Source: Myxococcota bacterium
GTDB lineage: Bacteria; Myxococcota_A; UBA9160; UBA4427
Length of the DNA stretch: 55,386 nucleotides
Assembly: GCA_028278345.1 (NCBI GenBank)
Contig: JANQEL010000062.1
Coordinates: 1 to 55,386, forward strand
Direction of reading: 5' to 3'
The translations under genes were made by a program, and so were the position numbers. This document shows positions 43,483 through 51,786 of this stretch, one piece after another; positions within the stretch are counted from its first letter, which is position 1; every line of letters starts with the position of its first letter. The notes beneath the pieces are model-generated. The model saw nothing but the letters and a program-made list of their open reading frames with translations. It was not told the DNA's origin and did no database searches.

Positions 43483-44715
43483 CTAGGTCGACCCCACTCC
43501 GGTCTTCACATCCTTGAACGCGATCGTCTTGTCGACCTCGGGCTCCTTGGGGAGACCCAGCACGCGCTCGCCGATGATGTTGCGCTGGATCTGGTCGGTG
43601 CCACCGCCGATCGATGTGAAATAGGCGTTCAGGCTCAAGAAGTTCGCGTCTTCTGCAGCCGGGTACTCCTGGCCTTCGAGCAGGCTCTCGGCACCGAGGA
43701 TCTCGGTGCGCAGCCGCGCCTCTTCGTGCAGGATGCGAGACATCGCGAGCTTGCCGAGGCTCATGATCGACGACGAAGTGCCCTGGGCGAGATCCGCCTT
43801 GGCGCGCGCAGTGTTGAGCGAGTTCAGGCGCCGGTAGGAGATCGTCTGCGCGAGCTGCTGGCGAAGGTGCGGATCGTCGAGGCGGCCCGCATCGCGGGCG
43901 AGCGCGATGAGCGGTTGCGCTTCTGCGCCGCCAGTCGAGCCGTGGCGCGATCCTCTTGCGGCTTCGCCCATCACGGATCGCTCGTAGGCGAGAGCCGTGT
44001 TCAAGACCTTCCAACCGGCGCCTGGCTTGCCGAGCATGTTTTCGGCCGGGACGACGGCGTTCGTCAGGAAGACTTCGTTGAAGTGGCTCTCGTCGGTGAT
44101 CTGCCGCAGGGGCCTCACTTCGACGCCTTCTTGCTTCATCGGGCAGAAGAAGAAGCTGATGCCGTCGTGCTTGGGCACGTCCCAATCGGTGCGGGCGATC
44201 AGCATGCCGTAGTCCGCGGTGGTTGCACCCGAGGTCCACACCTTCTGACCGTTCACGATGTACTCATCGCCCTGCTTGTCCGCGCGGGTGCGGATGCCGG
44301 CGAGGTCGGAGCCGGCGCCGGGCTCGCTGTAGAGCAGGCACATGTTGACGCTGCTCTTCAGCAGGCCCTCGATCAACTTCTCCTTCAAACCGGGCTGTCC
44401 CTGGGCGAGCAGGGTGTTGGCCCAGAGGTTGATGCGATCCTGGCCCGTTCCGGGTGCTTTCACGCGGGCGAATTCACGCTCGATGATCTTGGCCTGATCG
44501 TTCGAGAGCGCCCGACCGAACCACTCTTCGGGCCAACGCGGTGCGGCCCAGCGTGCATCGACCACCTTGGTGAGCCAACGCTGCTGCGCCGGCGAGGCGG
44601 TGTAGTGGGTGGGGGCTTCGTTGCGAAGCTCTTCCGCGATCTCGGGTGTCCAGTTCTCGGACAACCACTGTCGAACTTCCTCGCGCAGCGTCTCGTCGTT
44701 CACTGAAGTGGTCAT
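43483..44715 (-). CDS. Acyl-CoA dehydrogenase, large partner (410 residues)
   Basis: 410 residues from ATG 44715, 5 bp after the smaller partner. N-terminal helical domain, then YSEPGAGSDLAGIRTRADKQGDEY, VNGQKVWTSG, and the C-terminal IGGGTDQIQRNIIGERVLGLP, which is typical. It oxidises acyl-CoA to trans-2-enoyl-CoA with FAD. The paired arrangement with a 370-residue partner resembles the heteromeric dehydrogenases of sterol side-chain breakdown (FadE26-27, FadE28-29), where each subunit alone is inactive (family knowledge). The catalytic base was not located with certainty. Confidence 0.93.
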   Translation of the reverse strand: MTTSVNDETLREEVRQWLSENWTPEIAEELRNEAPTHYTASPAQQRWLTKVVDARWAAPRWPEEWFGRALSNDQAKIIEREFARVKAPGTGQDRINLWANTLLAQGQPGLKEKLIEGLLKSSVNMCLLYSEPGAGSDLAGIRTRADKQGDEYIVNGQKVWTSGATTADYGMLIARTDWDVPKHDGISFFFCPMKQEGVEVRPLRQITDESHFNEVFLTNAVVPAENMLGKPGAGWKVLNTALAYERSVMGEAARGSRHGSTGGAEAQPLIALARDAGRLDDPHLRQQLAQTISYRRLNSLNTARAKADLAQGTSSSIMSLGKLAMSRILHEEARLRTEILGAESLLEGQEYPAAEDANFLSLNAYFTSIGGGTDQIQRNIIGERVLGLPKEPEVDKTIAFKDVKTGVGST

Positions 44716-44720
44716 CTTTC

Positions 44721-45833
44721 TCAGCCTCCCAATGCCTTGAGGTAGTTCTCGCGGTGTTGGTTCGAGCCCCCGAATAGCTGCGCGCTCGAGCGCGCGGCCC
44801 TCAAGTAGAGGTGGGCCTGGTGTTCCCAGGTGAAGGCGATGCCGCCGTGCATCTGGATGCTGTCGGCTGCGGCCTTCACGTAGGCGTCCGCACAGGCGAA
44901 CGCCGCCAGGCTCACGGCCTCGTCGATCTGGTCGGATTCCTCGGCCAGGCACGAAGCAGCGAAGCGTGCTGCCGAGATCGCCGATTCGGTTTCGAGCAAG
45001 AGATCGGCCGCCATGTGTTTGATGGCCTGGAAACTTCCGATGTTGCGGCCGAACTGAACGCGCGCCTTGGCGTACTCGACGGTGAAGTCGAGGACCTTCT
45101 GCGTTCCGCCGACCTGCTGACCCGCCAGGGCGACCAGCGCCAGATCGAGGGTTCGCTTCACGGCTTCCGACACGGGGCGCTGCGCTTCGATTCGCGAGGC
45201 CGCGGCGTCGTCGAGGTCGACGCAAGCGAGCCGCAGGGTGTGGTCGAAGGTGGGGAGCGGTTCGACGGTGACGGCCGTGGATGATGGATCCACCTCGAAA
45301 GCCGCGAGACCGTCGTCGGTCTTCGCGATCGCGATCAACACCTCGGCATTCTGACCGTGCAGCACGTAGTTGCCGCGACCGCTCAACTGCCAGCCATCGC
45401 CTTCCTGCTTCGCGGAAATGCCGATGCCCTCCTGCGTCCAACAGCCGGATTCGCCTGTGAGTACGACGCTGGCGATGCAGTCGCCGCTTGCGATGCGCGG
45501 AAGCAGCCTCTTGTTCAGGGCCTCATCGCCGAGCTCCTGCAGGAGCCCCGCAGCGACGACACCACTCGCGAGGAGCGGAGAGCACAGGAGAGCGGCACCC
45601 GCTTCTTCCATGATGGCTTCGAGTTCGAGTGGGCCGAAGCCCGAGCCACCGTGTTCTTCGGCGATGACTGTTCCGATCACCCCCATCTCGCCGAGCGTCT
45701 TCCAGACGGCGGGGTCGTAGCCGCTCTCGGTTTCCATGATGCTTCGCACCGCGGCCTCGTCACTGGCGTCGGACATCAGGCGACGGACGGATTCTTTGAG
45801 CGCCTCGCGCTCTTCGGAGCCAAGTGTGTTCAT
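44721..45833 (-). CDS. Acyl-CoA dehydrogenase, small partner (370 residues)
   Basis: 370 residues from ATG 45833. The first gene of the pair: short, with the helical N-domain (EEAGAALLCSPLLASGVVAAG) and a C-terminal QMHGGIAFTWEHQAHLYLRAARSSAQLFG in place of the usual arginine-rich end. The two genes are separated by 5 bp. With the larger partner it probably forms an alpha2beta2 enzyme acting on a bulky CoA ester such as a steroid side chain (inference from family pattern). It diverges from the TetR gene at 45917, and a palindrome lies between. Confidence 0.92.
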   Translation of the reverse strand: MNTLGSEEREALKESVRRLMSDASDEAAVRSIMETESGYDPAVWKTLGEMGVIGTVIAEEHGGSGFGPLELEAIMEEAGAALLCSPLLASGVVAAGLLQELGDEALNKRLLPRIASGDCIASVVLTGESGCWTQEGIGISAKQEGDGWQLSGRGNYVLHGQNAEVLIAIAKTDDGLAAFEVDPSSTAVTVEPLPTFDHTLRLACVDLDDAAASRIEAQRPVSEAVKRTLDLALVALAGQQVGGTQKVLDFTVEYAKARVQFGRNIGSFQAIKHMAADLLLETESAISAARFAASCLAEESDQIDEAVSLAAFACADAYVKAAADSIQMHGGIAFTWEHQAHLYLRAARSSAQLFGGSNQHRENYLKALGG

Positions 45834-45862
45834 TGAGATCTTCTTGTTGAATCTTTATTAAC

Positions 45863-45877
45863 GGACGGGTACCGTCC
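45863..45877. promoter_or_regulatory. Palindromic operator between acyl-CoA dehydrogenase pair and TetR gene
   Basis: GGACGG-GTA-CCGTCC, perfect arms of 6 bp. It lies 30 bp from the dehydrogenase start and 40 bp from the TetR start, amid AT-rich sequence. Placement suits repression of both directions by the TetR protein at 45917. Confidence 0.6.
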
Positions 45878-45916
45878 CAATTTATAGACCATCCGAGGAA
45901 ACAGGACAACCCGCCC

Positions 45917-46534
45917 ATGAGCGCCTCTCCATCGAACCCACCCACGCGTGGGCGCCCGCGCGACCCCGGGCTCGAAGACCGCGTCTTCGATGCCGCCATG
46001 TCGCTCTACGCGGAGGGAGGCTGGGCCGCGCTCACCTTCGAGGCCGTCGCTCGCGAGTCGGGGGTCGGCAAGTCCTCCCTCTACCGGCGCTGGGACAGCC
46101 GCGAAGCGTTGCTCAAGAACGCCCTCGAGGCGCGTTGGCTTCCCGTCGACACGATCGACAGCGGAACGCTTCGCGCTGATCTGCGAGAGCTGGCCGAGAT
46201 GATCTTCAGCAACCGCACGGGCAAGCTCGCCAATCTCGAATACTGGTTCGGGATCGATGCCGCGCGTCATCCCGAAGTGAGGAAGGTGACGACGCCCTAC
46301 ATGCAGGAAACCGTGCTCGAGGCCCGGGCCATCGCACGGCGCGCCATTCGTAGAGGCGAAGCGCCGAGATCCCTCGACGCCGGCTTGTTGATGGATCTCG
46401 TGGTCGGCGCGGTGAATAACCACGTGATGACGACGCCGCGTCGTCTGCGGGCCGAGATGATGCGAAAGGCCCCGTCGTTCCTCGACCGCCTGGTCGACGT
46501 GGTGCTGCGAGGCGTTGGCGCAGAAGAGCCGTAG
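45917..46534 (+). CDS. TetR-family regulator divergent from the acyl-CoA dehydrogenase pair
   Basis: 205 residues from ATG 45917. Helix-turn-helix: LTFEAVARESGVGKSSLYRRWDSREALL; C-terminal domain of the TetR_C_16/AcrR-like kind (unresolved). The PTRGRPRDPG start is common in this subgroup. It probably represses the acyl-CoA dehydrogenase operon until an acyl-CoA ligand binds (inference from FadR/KstR-like regulation). Confidence 0.92.
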   Translation: MSASPSNPPTRGRPRDPGLEDRVFDAAMSLYAEGGWAALTFEAVARESGVGKSSLYRRWDSREALLKNALEARWLPVDTIDSGTLRADLRELAEMIFSNRTGKLANLEYWFGIDAARHPEVRKVTTPYMQETVLEARAIARRAIRRGEAPRSLDAGLLMDLVVGAVNNHVMTTPRRLRAEMMRKAPSFLDRLVDVVLRGVGAEEP

Positions 46535-46731
46535 CGTTGGTTCTGCCTAGTCGACCGAGCCATCTGCGTAGCGGTATTGGGGCGATTTCGATGCGACTTC
46601 GGGTCAGCCCGGTTCGATGCGAACGGCGCGAACTCTTGCTTGGGGTGCCGTCGCGAACGCGTATATGATGGCCGCAGTTGCGCGAGTGGGTCCGGGCGTG
46701 CCGTCCGGGCCGATCAGACAGGGAGGGCACC

Positions 46732-47571
46732 ATGTTCACCGTCCTGCGTTCGTGTTCGATCTTCGTCGCCGTGGCCGTCATTGCCTTTGCGACTTCTGCT
46801 TCCGCCCAGTTGAATGGTGAGCCCGATTGCTGGGTGACGGATCCGGGGTCGTCGACCATTGAGATTCCCGCATTACCCGCTGGCTTCTTCGGGACCAAGA
46901 GTGGGACACCTTCGGATCCCTTCGGCCCGGTCGTGATTCCGGTTGGCGGTCTTCCGTTGACGCCACCCGAGTTGGGCAATTGCGGTTGCGCGACCCCGCC
47001 GCCGACGGAACTCGTCTGGGTGGATACGCACGGCACGCCGGTCGCACCGGGTGATGTCCACGCAGTGGGTCAGATCCTGGTTCCCGTCGATCTCTCGGAC
47101 ACCGACACCTGCGTGGAGAGACTGAGCAACGCGACCTTCGGCGGGGGTGTCGGCGTACCGGAACCCGTCGATATCCAGCTCGTCGAGCTTTCCCTCGTGA
47201 GCACCGCACCCATCACCGTGACCTACGGTGCCCAGCCTTCCTCCGACTTCGACGTGTTCGTCACCGAAGACGGTCCGCAGAGTCAGGGGACACTCACGGT
47301 GACGCCCACGGTGGTGACGCCGGCGGCGGGAACCATGACCCTCGGCGGTCTTCCGGTCGCGTATCAACTGCGATTCGAAGAGGTGTCGGGACCGGCCCTG
47401 TTCAGCATGACGGGCTTGAGCATCACGTTCCAGGGTGCGAACGGAACCTTCGGGCCCAATATGCTGGGCGTTCCCTCGATGTCGGCCAGGAATCTGGCGC
47501 TCCTGATCGCCGTGTTGACGGTGGCGACGCTCTTGTTCCTACGGCTGCCGCGCCGAACCCAGGCCAGCTAG
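46732..47571 (+). CDS. Exported protein with IPTL-CTERM-like C-terminal tail
   Basis: 279 residues from ATG 46732, preceded by GGGAGG. Signal peptide at 1-24 (SASAQ cleavage region). The middle is a beta-rich domain of unknown family with several Cys (DCWVTD, NCGCATPP, DTCVERL). The end reads VPSMSARNLALLIAVLTVATLLFLRLPRRTQAS: a short motif, one hydrophobic helix and a basic end, matching the IPTL/PEP-CTERM sorting layout. It is followed after 13 bp by the RND exporter gene, so the two are probably linked. The 197-bp gap before it (46535-46731) shows no gene. Confidence 0.82.
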   Translation: MFTVLRSCSIFVAVAVIAFATSASAQLNGEPDCWVTDPGSSTIEIPALPAGFFGTKSGTPSDPFGPVVIPVGGLPLTPPELGNCGCATPPPTELVWVDTHGTPVAPGDVHAVGQILVPVDLSDTDTCVERLSNATFGGGVGVPEPVDIQLVELSLVSTAPITVTYGAQPSSDFDVFVTEDGPQSQGTLTVTPTVVTPAAGTMTLGGLPVAYQLRFEEVSGPALFSMTGLSITFQGANGTFGPNMLGVPSMSARNLALLIAVLTVATLLFLRLPRRTQAS

Positions 47572-47584
47572 CACGGAGCAGCCC

Positions 47585-49843
47585 TTGTTCGTCGAACGCG
47601 TGGTTGCGCACGCGATCGCGCAGCCACGCACGTGGCTCCTGCGCACGCTCGTCTTCACGCTGCTGCTCGGGTTGGGGTTCGCGCGCCTCGAAATTCGCAC
47701 CGACGGCAACAGCATCTACCCCGCGAACGATCCGGCGGTTCGCGCGACGCTCGACGATCGACGCGCGTACTTCGAACCCGAGCAGGTCATGGTTCTCGCG
47801 ACCGCTCGCAGCTCGGGGCCACTGCTTTCTTCGAACGAAGGCCTCGAGTTCATTCGATCGTTTCACGAGACCCTGGCAGCTGTCGAAGGCGTCTTTGGTC
47901 GCCGAGTGCGTTCGCTCGCGACGTTGATCGATCCGCGGCCCGAGATCCACATCATCCAGAGCCGCGACTTCCTGGATGAGCTCCCCACGAGTGACGAGGA
48001 ACGGGCAGCCTGGGACGCACGGCTCGAGGCGTCGCCGCTCGCGCATGGGTTGTTTCTTTCGCCGGAAGGGACGGCGGCCGCCTTCTACGTCCCCGTTTCC
48101 CACGACGCCGATCGAGCCGATCTGGTTTCCCGCCTCGAAGAGGTCACCCGGATGCACGGGGACCGCTTCGACCTGAAGCTCACCGGTCCCGTCACGGCCG
48201 AGGTGCTGCTGGGAAGGCGGGTCTTCGGCGATCTCGCACGGCTCGTTCCCGTCATGGTGATCGTGATAGCCGGCCTGCTGTGGTTCTGCACGCGTTGCAT
48301 CGGCGGCGTGTTGGTTCCGATGGCGGCGGTCGTCGTGGTGCTCGTTTCGACCCTCGGTCTGATGGGGTGGTTGGGAACGTCGATCACCCTGGCGACGACG
48401 ATTCTTCCCGTGTTGTTGATGACGGTGGCGATCACCGACGAGGTGCATCTGCTCGAGCGCTTTTCGTCCCATCGAGTGCGCGAACCCGAGGCTCCTGTAG
48501 CCGGTGCGCTCGGTCGCGCGCTGGGCGAAGTGGGTCGACCCATCGTCATCACTTCGCTCACGACGGCTTTCGGTTTCGCGAGCTTCGCCCTCGCCGACAT
48601 TGCGCCACTTCGCGCCCTGGGTCTCTATGCGGCGTTCGGCGTCCTGCTCGCGATGGGGCTCACCTTCACGTTCGTTCCCGCGATGATCCTGCGCTCGCCA
48701 GAGGGCTGGTTCCTTCCCCGGACAGCGGCCCGCAGCGCGGAAGCGCGCGAGCCCTGGCCGCTTCGACATCCCCGGCCTGGTGCTGCAGTGCCCCTCGTGC
48801 TCCTGCTGATGGCGGTACCCGGTTGGCGACATCTCACCGTCGACGACTCGTGGGTCGAGAACTTCGACCCCGAATCCCCGTTGGTCGAAGCCGAGCGCGC
48901 CTGGAACGACGAGTTCTGGGGAAGCTATCGCTTCGATGTCGTGATCGATGGCGCTCCGACCCTGTACTTCCATCGCGCGGAGGGTCTCATGCTGGCCGAC
49001 CGCGTGGAGCAGCTGTTGGAAGGCGCTCCCCACGTTGGCGGCGCGCTGTCGCACCACATCGCCTACCAGATCGCCGCCGACAATGTGCACGGCGACGTCC
49101 GAGTCGAGGAACTACCCGAAGAAGAGATCGCCGATCTGGCCCATCTCGTCGCGCGGGTGCAGCAGCGCACGGATGTCGATCAGGTCCTGTTCCGGGATGG
49201 AACTGCCGCGCGCGTCCGGGGCTTCGTGAAGAGCGCCAACTACGAGAAGTCCCACGACATCGCGGCGTACCTCGATCGCGAGGTCAGGCCACAGGTCGAG
49301 GAAGCGGGCCTCGGCCTGCGCTACAGCGGCGATCTGCCCGTCGCGACCGCGGTGGTTGGTGCGATCGTGGGCGACATCCTGCGCTCGATCTCCCTTGCGC
49401 TGGTGGGCGTCGGCATCTGCCTCGCGGTCTTCGTACGAAACCCCGGCGGCTTCGTCTTCGCCGTGATCCCCCTGGCCATCGCGCTGCCGGTGCTATCGGG
49501 TCTGATGGGATGGCTCGGGATGTCGTTCGGGATCGCCACCAGCATGTTCTTCGCGGTCGCGATCGGGGTGGGGGTCGACTTTCCCGTGCACCTGCTCGCG
49601 GCGTATCGGCAGCATCGCGGGCGGGGCGAGGGTGAGCCGCGTTCCCTCGCTTTGGCGTTCGCCGGGGCCGGCCGGGCGATCCGCTGGAATGCGACGATCC
49701 TCTCCCTCGGCTTCGCCGTGCTCTGCGTCTCGGCCCTGAGCCCGAACAAGAGCCTCGGGCTCCTGCTCTCCGCGGCGATGCTCGCCTGCTACGCGACCAC
49801 GGTTCTGATCGCGCCCCTCGTGCTCAAGAGGCTCGTTCGCTGA
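47585..49843 (+). CDS. RND/MMPL-family exporter with TTG start
   Basis: 752 residues from a TTG at 47585. The choice is supported by CGGAG eight bases upstream and by the first helix (RTLVFTLLLGLGFARLEI). The two-fold RND layout is visible, with VAITDEVHLLERFSSHR in the first half and AIGVGVDFPVHLLAAYRQHR in the second. It is a shorter relative of the 814-residue exporter at 11175. It probably moves a lipid-like compound. Together with the IPTL-type protein just upstream, it may form an export unit for surface material (inference). Confidence 0.9.
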   Translation: MFVERVVAHAIAQPRTWLLRTLVFTLLLGLGFARLEIRTDGNSIYPANDPAVRATLDDRRAYFEPEQVMVLATARSSGPLLSSNEGLEFIRSFHETLAAVEGVFGRRVRSLATLIDPRPEIHIIQSRDFLDELPTSDEERAAWDARLEASPLAHGLFLSPEGTAAAFYVPVSHDADRADLVSRLEEVTRMHGDRFDLKLTGPVTAEVLLGRRVFGDLARLVPVMVIVIAGLLWFCTRCIGGVLVPMAAVVVVLVSTLGLMGWLGTSITLATTILPVLLMTVAITDEVHLLERFSSHRVREPEAPVAGALGRALGEVGRPIVITSLTTAFGFASFALADIAPLRALGLYAAFGVLLAMGLTFTFVPAMILRSPEGWFLPRTAARSAEAREPWPLRHPRPGAAVPLVLLLMAVPGWRHLTVDDSWVENFDPESPLVEAERAWNDEFWGSYRFDVVIDGAPTLYFHRAEGLMLADRVEQLLEGAPHVGGALSHHIAYQIAADNVHGDVRVEELPEEEIADLAHLVARVQQRTDVDQVLFRDGTAARVRGFVKSANYEKSHDIAAYLDREVRPQVEEAGLGLRYSGDLPVATAVVGAIVGDILRSISLALVGVGICLAVFVRNPGGFVFAVIPLAIALPVLSGLMGWLGMSFGIATSMFFAVAIGVGVDFPVHLLAAYRQHRGRGEGEPRSLALAFAGAGRAIRWNATILSLGFAVLCVSALSPNKSLGLLLSAAMLACYATTVLIAPLVLKRLVR

Positions 49844-49858
49844 ACTCGCCGCCGTCGA

Positions 49859-50878
49859 TCAAAGGACGAGTTCCGCCATCGACCGCACCGCCTCTTGATT
49901 CTGTCCCGTGATCAAGAGCGTGGTCACGCGGCTTTCGCGCCAGGCCTCGACGCGATCCTTGATGCGCTCGATGGGCCCGCAGAGCGAGATCTCGTCCGCG
50001 AAGGCATCGGGCACCTTCTGCATGGCTTCGGCCTTCTTGCCCGCGAGATAGAGATCCTGGATCTCCTCCGCTTCCTTGGCGAAACCCATGCGACCCATCA
50101 GGGCGTTGTGGAAGTTCTGCTCCTTCGCCCCCATGCCGCCGACGTAGAGCGCGAGGAAGGCCTTCACGGGAGCGAGCGCGGCTTCGAGGTCGTCGTTGAT
50201 GTTGACGGCGACCATCTGCGCGATCTCGAAATCGGCCCCGGCCTTTGCGAGGGAATCGGCGTAGACGTCCTCGCGATACGGCGAGTAGAAGAGCGGCAAC
50301 CAGCCTTCGGCGATCTCGGCACACAGCGCCACGTTCTTCGGCCCTTCGGCTCCCATGTAGATCGGGATCTCGGAGCGCAGGGGGTGGGTGATCGACTTGA
50401 GAGGCTTGCCGAGGCCCGTCGAACCCTCACCGTGATACGGCAGCGGATAGTGCGGTCCATCGCTCGTGACGGGCTCTTCGCGGCGCAACACCTGCTTCAC
50501 GATGTCGATGTACTCGCGGGTTCGCGCGAGGGGCTTCTTGAAGGGTCGCCCATACCAACCCTCGACCACCTGTGGGCCCGAAACACCCAGGCCGAGGATG
50601 AACCGCCCATTCGAGAGGTGATCGATGGTGAGCGCGGCCATCGCCGTCGCGGTGGGCGTTCGCGCCGAGAGCTGTACCACCGAAGTACCGAGCTTGATCT
50701 TGCTCGTGTGACTCGCGACGTAGGCCAGCGGCGAGAGCGCGTCCGAGCCATACGCCTCGGCAGTCCACAACGAGTCGTATCCGAGCTTCTCCGCTTCGAC
50801 GGCCGAAGAGATGATGTCCGTGGGCGCGTTCGGGCCCCAATAGCCGAGGGCCATGCCGAGTTTCAGCGAGCTGGTCAT
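49859..50878 (-). CDS. Luciferase-like (LLM) F420-type oxidoreductase
   Basis: 339 residues from ATG 50878 with AAGGAG upstream. LLM pattern: LGMALGYWGPNAP at the start, YDSLWTAEAYGSDA, KLGTSVVQLSARTPTATAMAALTIDHLSNGRFILGLGVSGPQVVEGWYG. This is the form of many F420-dependent TIGR03559/03564-type proteins. F420 use is inferred from the group. It follows the redoxin gene by 36 bp on the minus strand and may be co-transcribed with it. Confidence 0.9.
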   Translation of the reverse strand: MTSSLKLGMALGYWGPNAPTDIISSAVEAEKLGYDSLWTAEAYGSDALSPLAYVASHTSKIKLGTSVVQLSARTPTATAMAALTIDHLSNGRFILGLGVSGPQVVEGWYGRPFKKPLARTREYIDIVKQVLRREEPVTSDGPHYPLPYHGEGSTGLGKPLKSITHPLRSEIPIYMGAEGPKNVALCAEIAEGWLPLFYSPYREDVYADSLAKAGADFEIAQMVAVNINDDLEAALAPVKAFLALYVGGMGAKEQNFHNALMGRMGFAKEAEEIQDLYLAGKKAEAMQKVPDAFADEISLCGPIERIKDRVEAWRESRVTTLLITGQNQEAVRSMAELVL

Positions 50879-50914
50879 TTCTTCTCCTTGCCTTCTTCGG
50901 AACCGCGCGCCCGA

Positions 50915-51682
50915 TCAGTCGAGATGTCGCTTGACGGCGGCCAGCACCACTTCGGGTCCGGAGCGGCGCTGATAGTTCTCTGCTTGATCGACCCAGAGCA
51001 CCTTGCCATTGGCGTCGATCAGTAACGATGTCGGAACAGGCAGCGCCTCGACGTCATCGGAGGGGGGCGCCGAGTGGTAGCCGAGGTTTCGCAGGCCGAA
51101 TGCATCGGTCACCTCGAGATCGCGATCCGAGAGCATGTCGGCTCGCAAACCGTGGTTGTGACGCTGCCTCTTGATCTCCTCGGGTTCGTCGGTGCTCACG
51201 GTGACGACCTGCACGCCGCGCTTGTCGAACTCGTGCCGAATTTCTTCCCATCGCCGCAACTCGGCGACACAGTAGGGTCACCAGTGGGCCCGGAAGAACT
51301 TCATCAGCACCGGGCGCCCCTGCAGGCTCTTCGAGTCGAACACGTTCCGCTGATCGTCGAGTGCGGTGAAGTGCGGGATGGTCTCGCCCACCTGGATTCC
51401 CGTGGTGGCGACTTCCTGCTCACTGACGGCCATCGTGAACGGCAGGAACCCGCCGACCACGATCGCGAGCAGCGCAGGTACGATGCCGAGCTTACCCGGG
51501 CCTCTCACCAACGCCGCGATTCCGAGTGCCACCGCGGAAAGGAAGGCGAGCACGAAGAGGGTTCGGTCTTCGGGAATGGCGACCTGGTTGACCGAGTAGA
51601 ACCAGAGCCCCACCGTCGCAGCCGCGATGGCCAGGGCCAGGAAGGCGAGCTTCGTTCCGATCTTGATCTTCGATTCCGCCAT
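50915..51682 (-). CDS. Membrane redoxin, probable selenoprotein with in-frame UGA (Sec135)
   Basis: 255 residues if the UGA at 51278-51280 is read as selenocysteine. Start ATG 51682 with GAGG upstream. Three hydrophobic helices (about 11-30, 42-58, 64-83) precede a thioredoxin/AhpC-type domain beginning VGETIPHFTALD. The site reads FFRAHW-U-PYC-VAELRRW: Sec135 takes the place of the first Cys of the C-P-Y-C motif, Cys138 is the second. The frame continues for 120 residues with good domain structure (VVTVSTDEPEE, LPVPTSLLIDANGKVLWVD). A hairpin at 51249-51269 fits a bacterial SECIS. Without recoding the protein would stop at residue 134. A nonsense mutation is the alternative. Confidence 0.87.
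51249..51269 (-). promoter_or_regulatory. Candidate bacterial SECIS hairpin
   Basis: On the mRNA the arms UCGCCG (51267-51262) and CGGCGA (51256-51251) pair perfectly around a 5-nt loop AGUUG, and two G-U pairs extend the stem to 51269 and 51249. The loop begins 17 nt after the UGA and has G as its second base. This agrees with the rule I know for bSECIS elements, a small loop about 16-37 nt from UGA with G near its start. No folding energy was computed. Confidence 0.6.
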
Positions 51683-51786
51683 GGTCGTGACCTCGAGTCG
51701 TTTGCTGTGCCGACGATTGTAGTCAGAGCCGGGGAATCGGCGCACCCCATTCGACGTGCGTTCGCCCGGTACGCGAGCGCCGCTTG

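Noticed and set aside
46535..46731. tRNA-like or small RNA gene in the gap
   Set aside because: A GGTTCGATGC string resembles a T-loop, but I could not form a cloverleaf around it.
47423..49090. Minus-strand open frame of 555 codons
   Set aside because: Antisense to the RND exporter and the IPTL-tailed protein; His/Arg/Gln-rich with no domain.
51278..51280. UGA in the redoxin gene as a nonsense mutation making a pseudogene
   Set aside because: The UGA sits at the exact Cys position of a C-P-Y-C motif, both halves are intact, and a fitting hairpin follows; recoding to selenocysteine is the simpler reading, although not proven.
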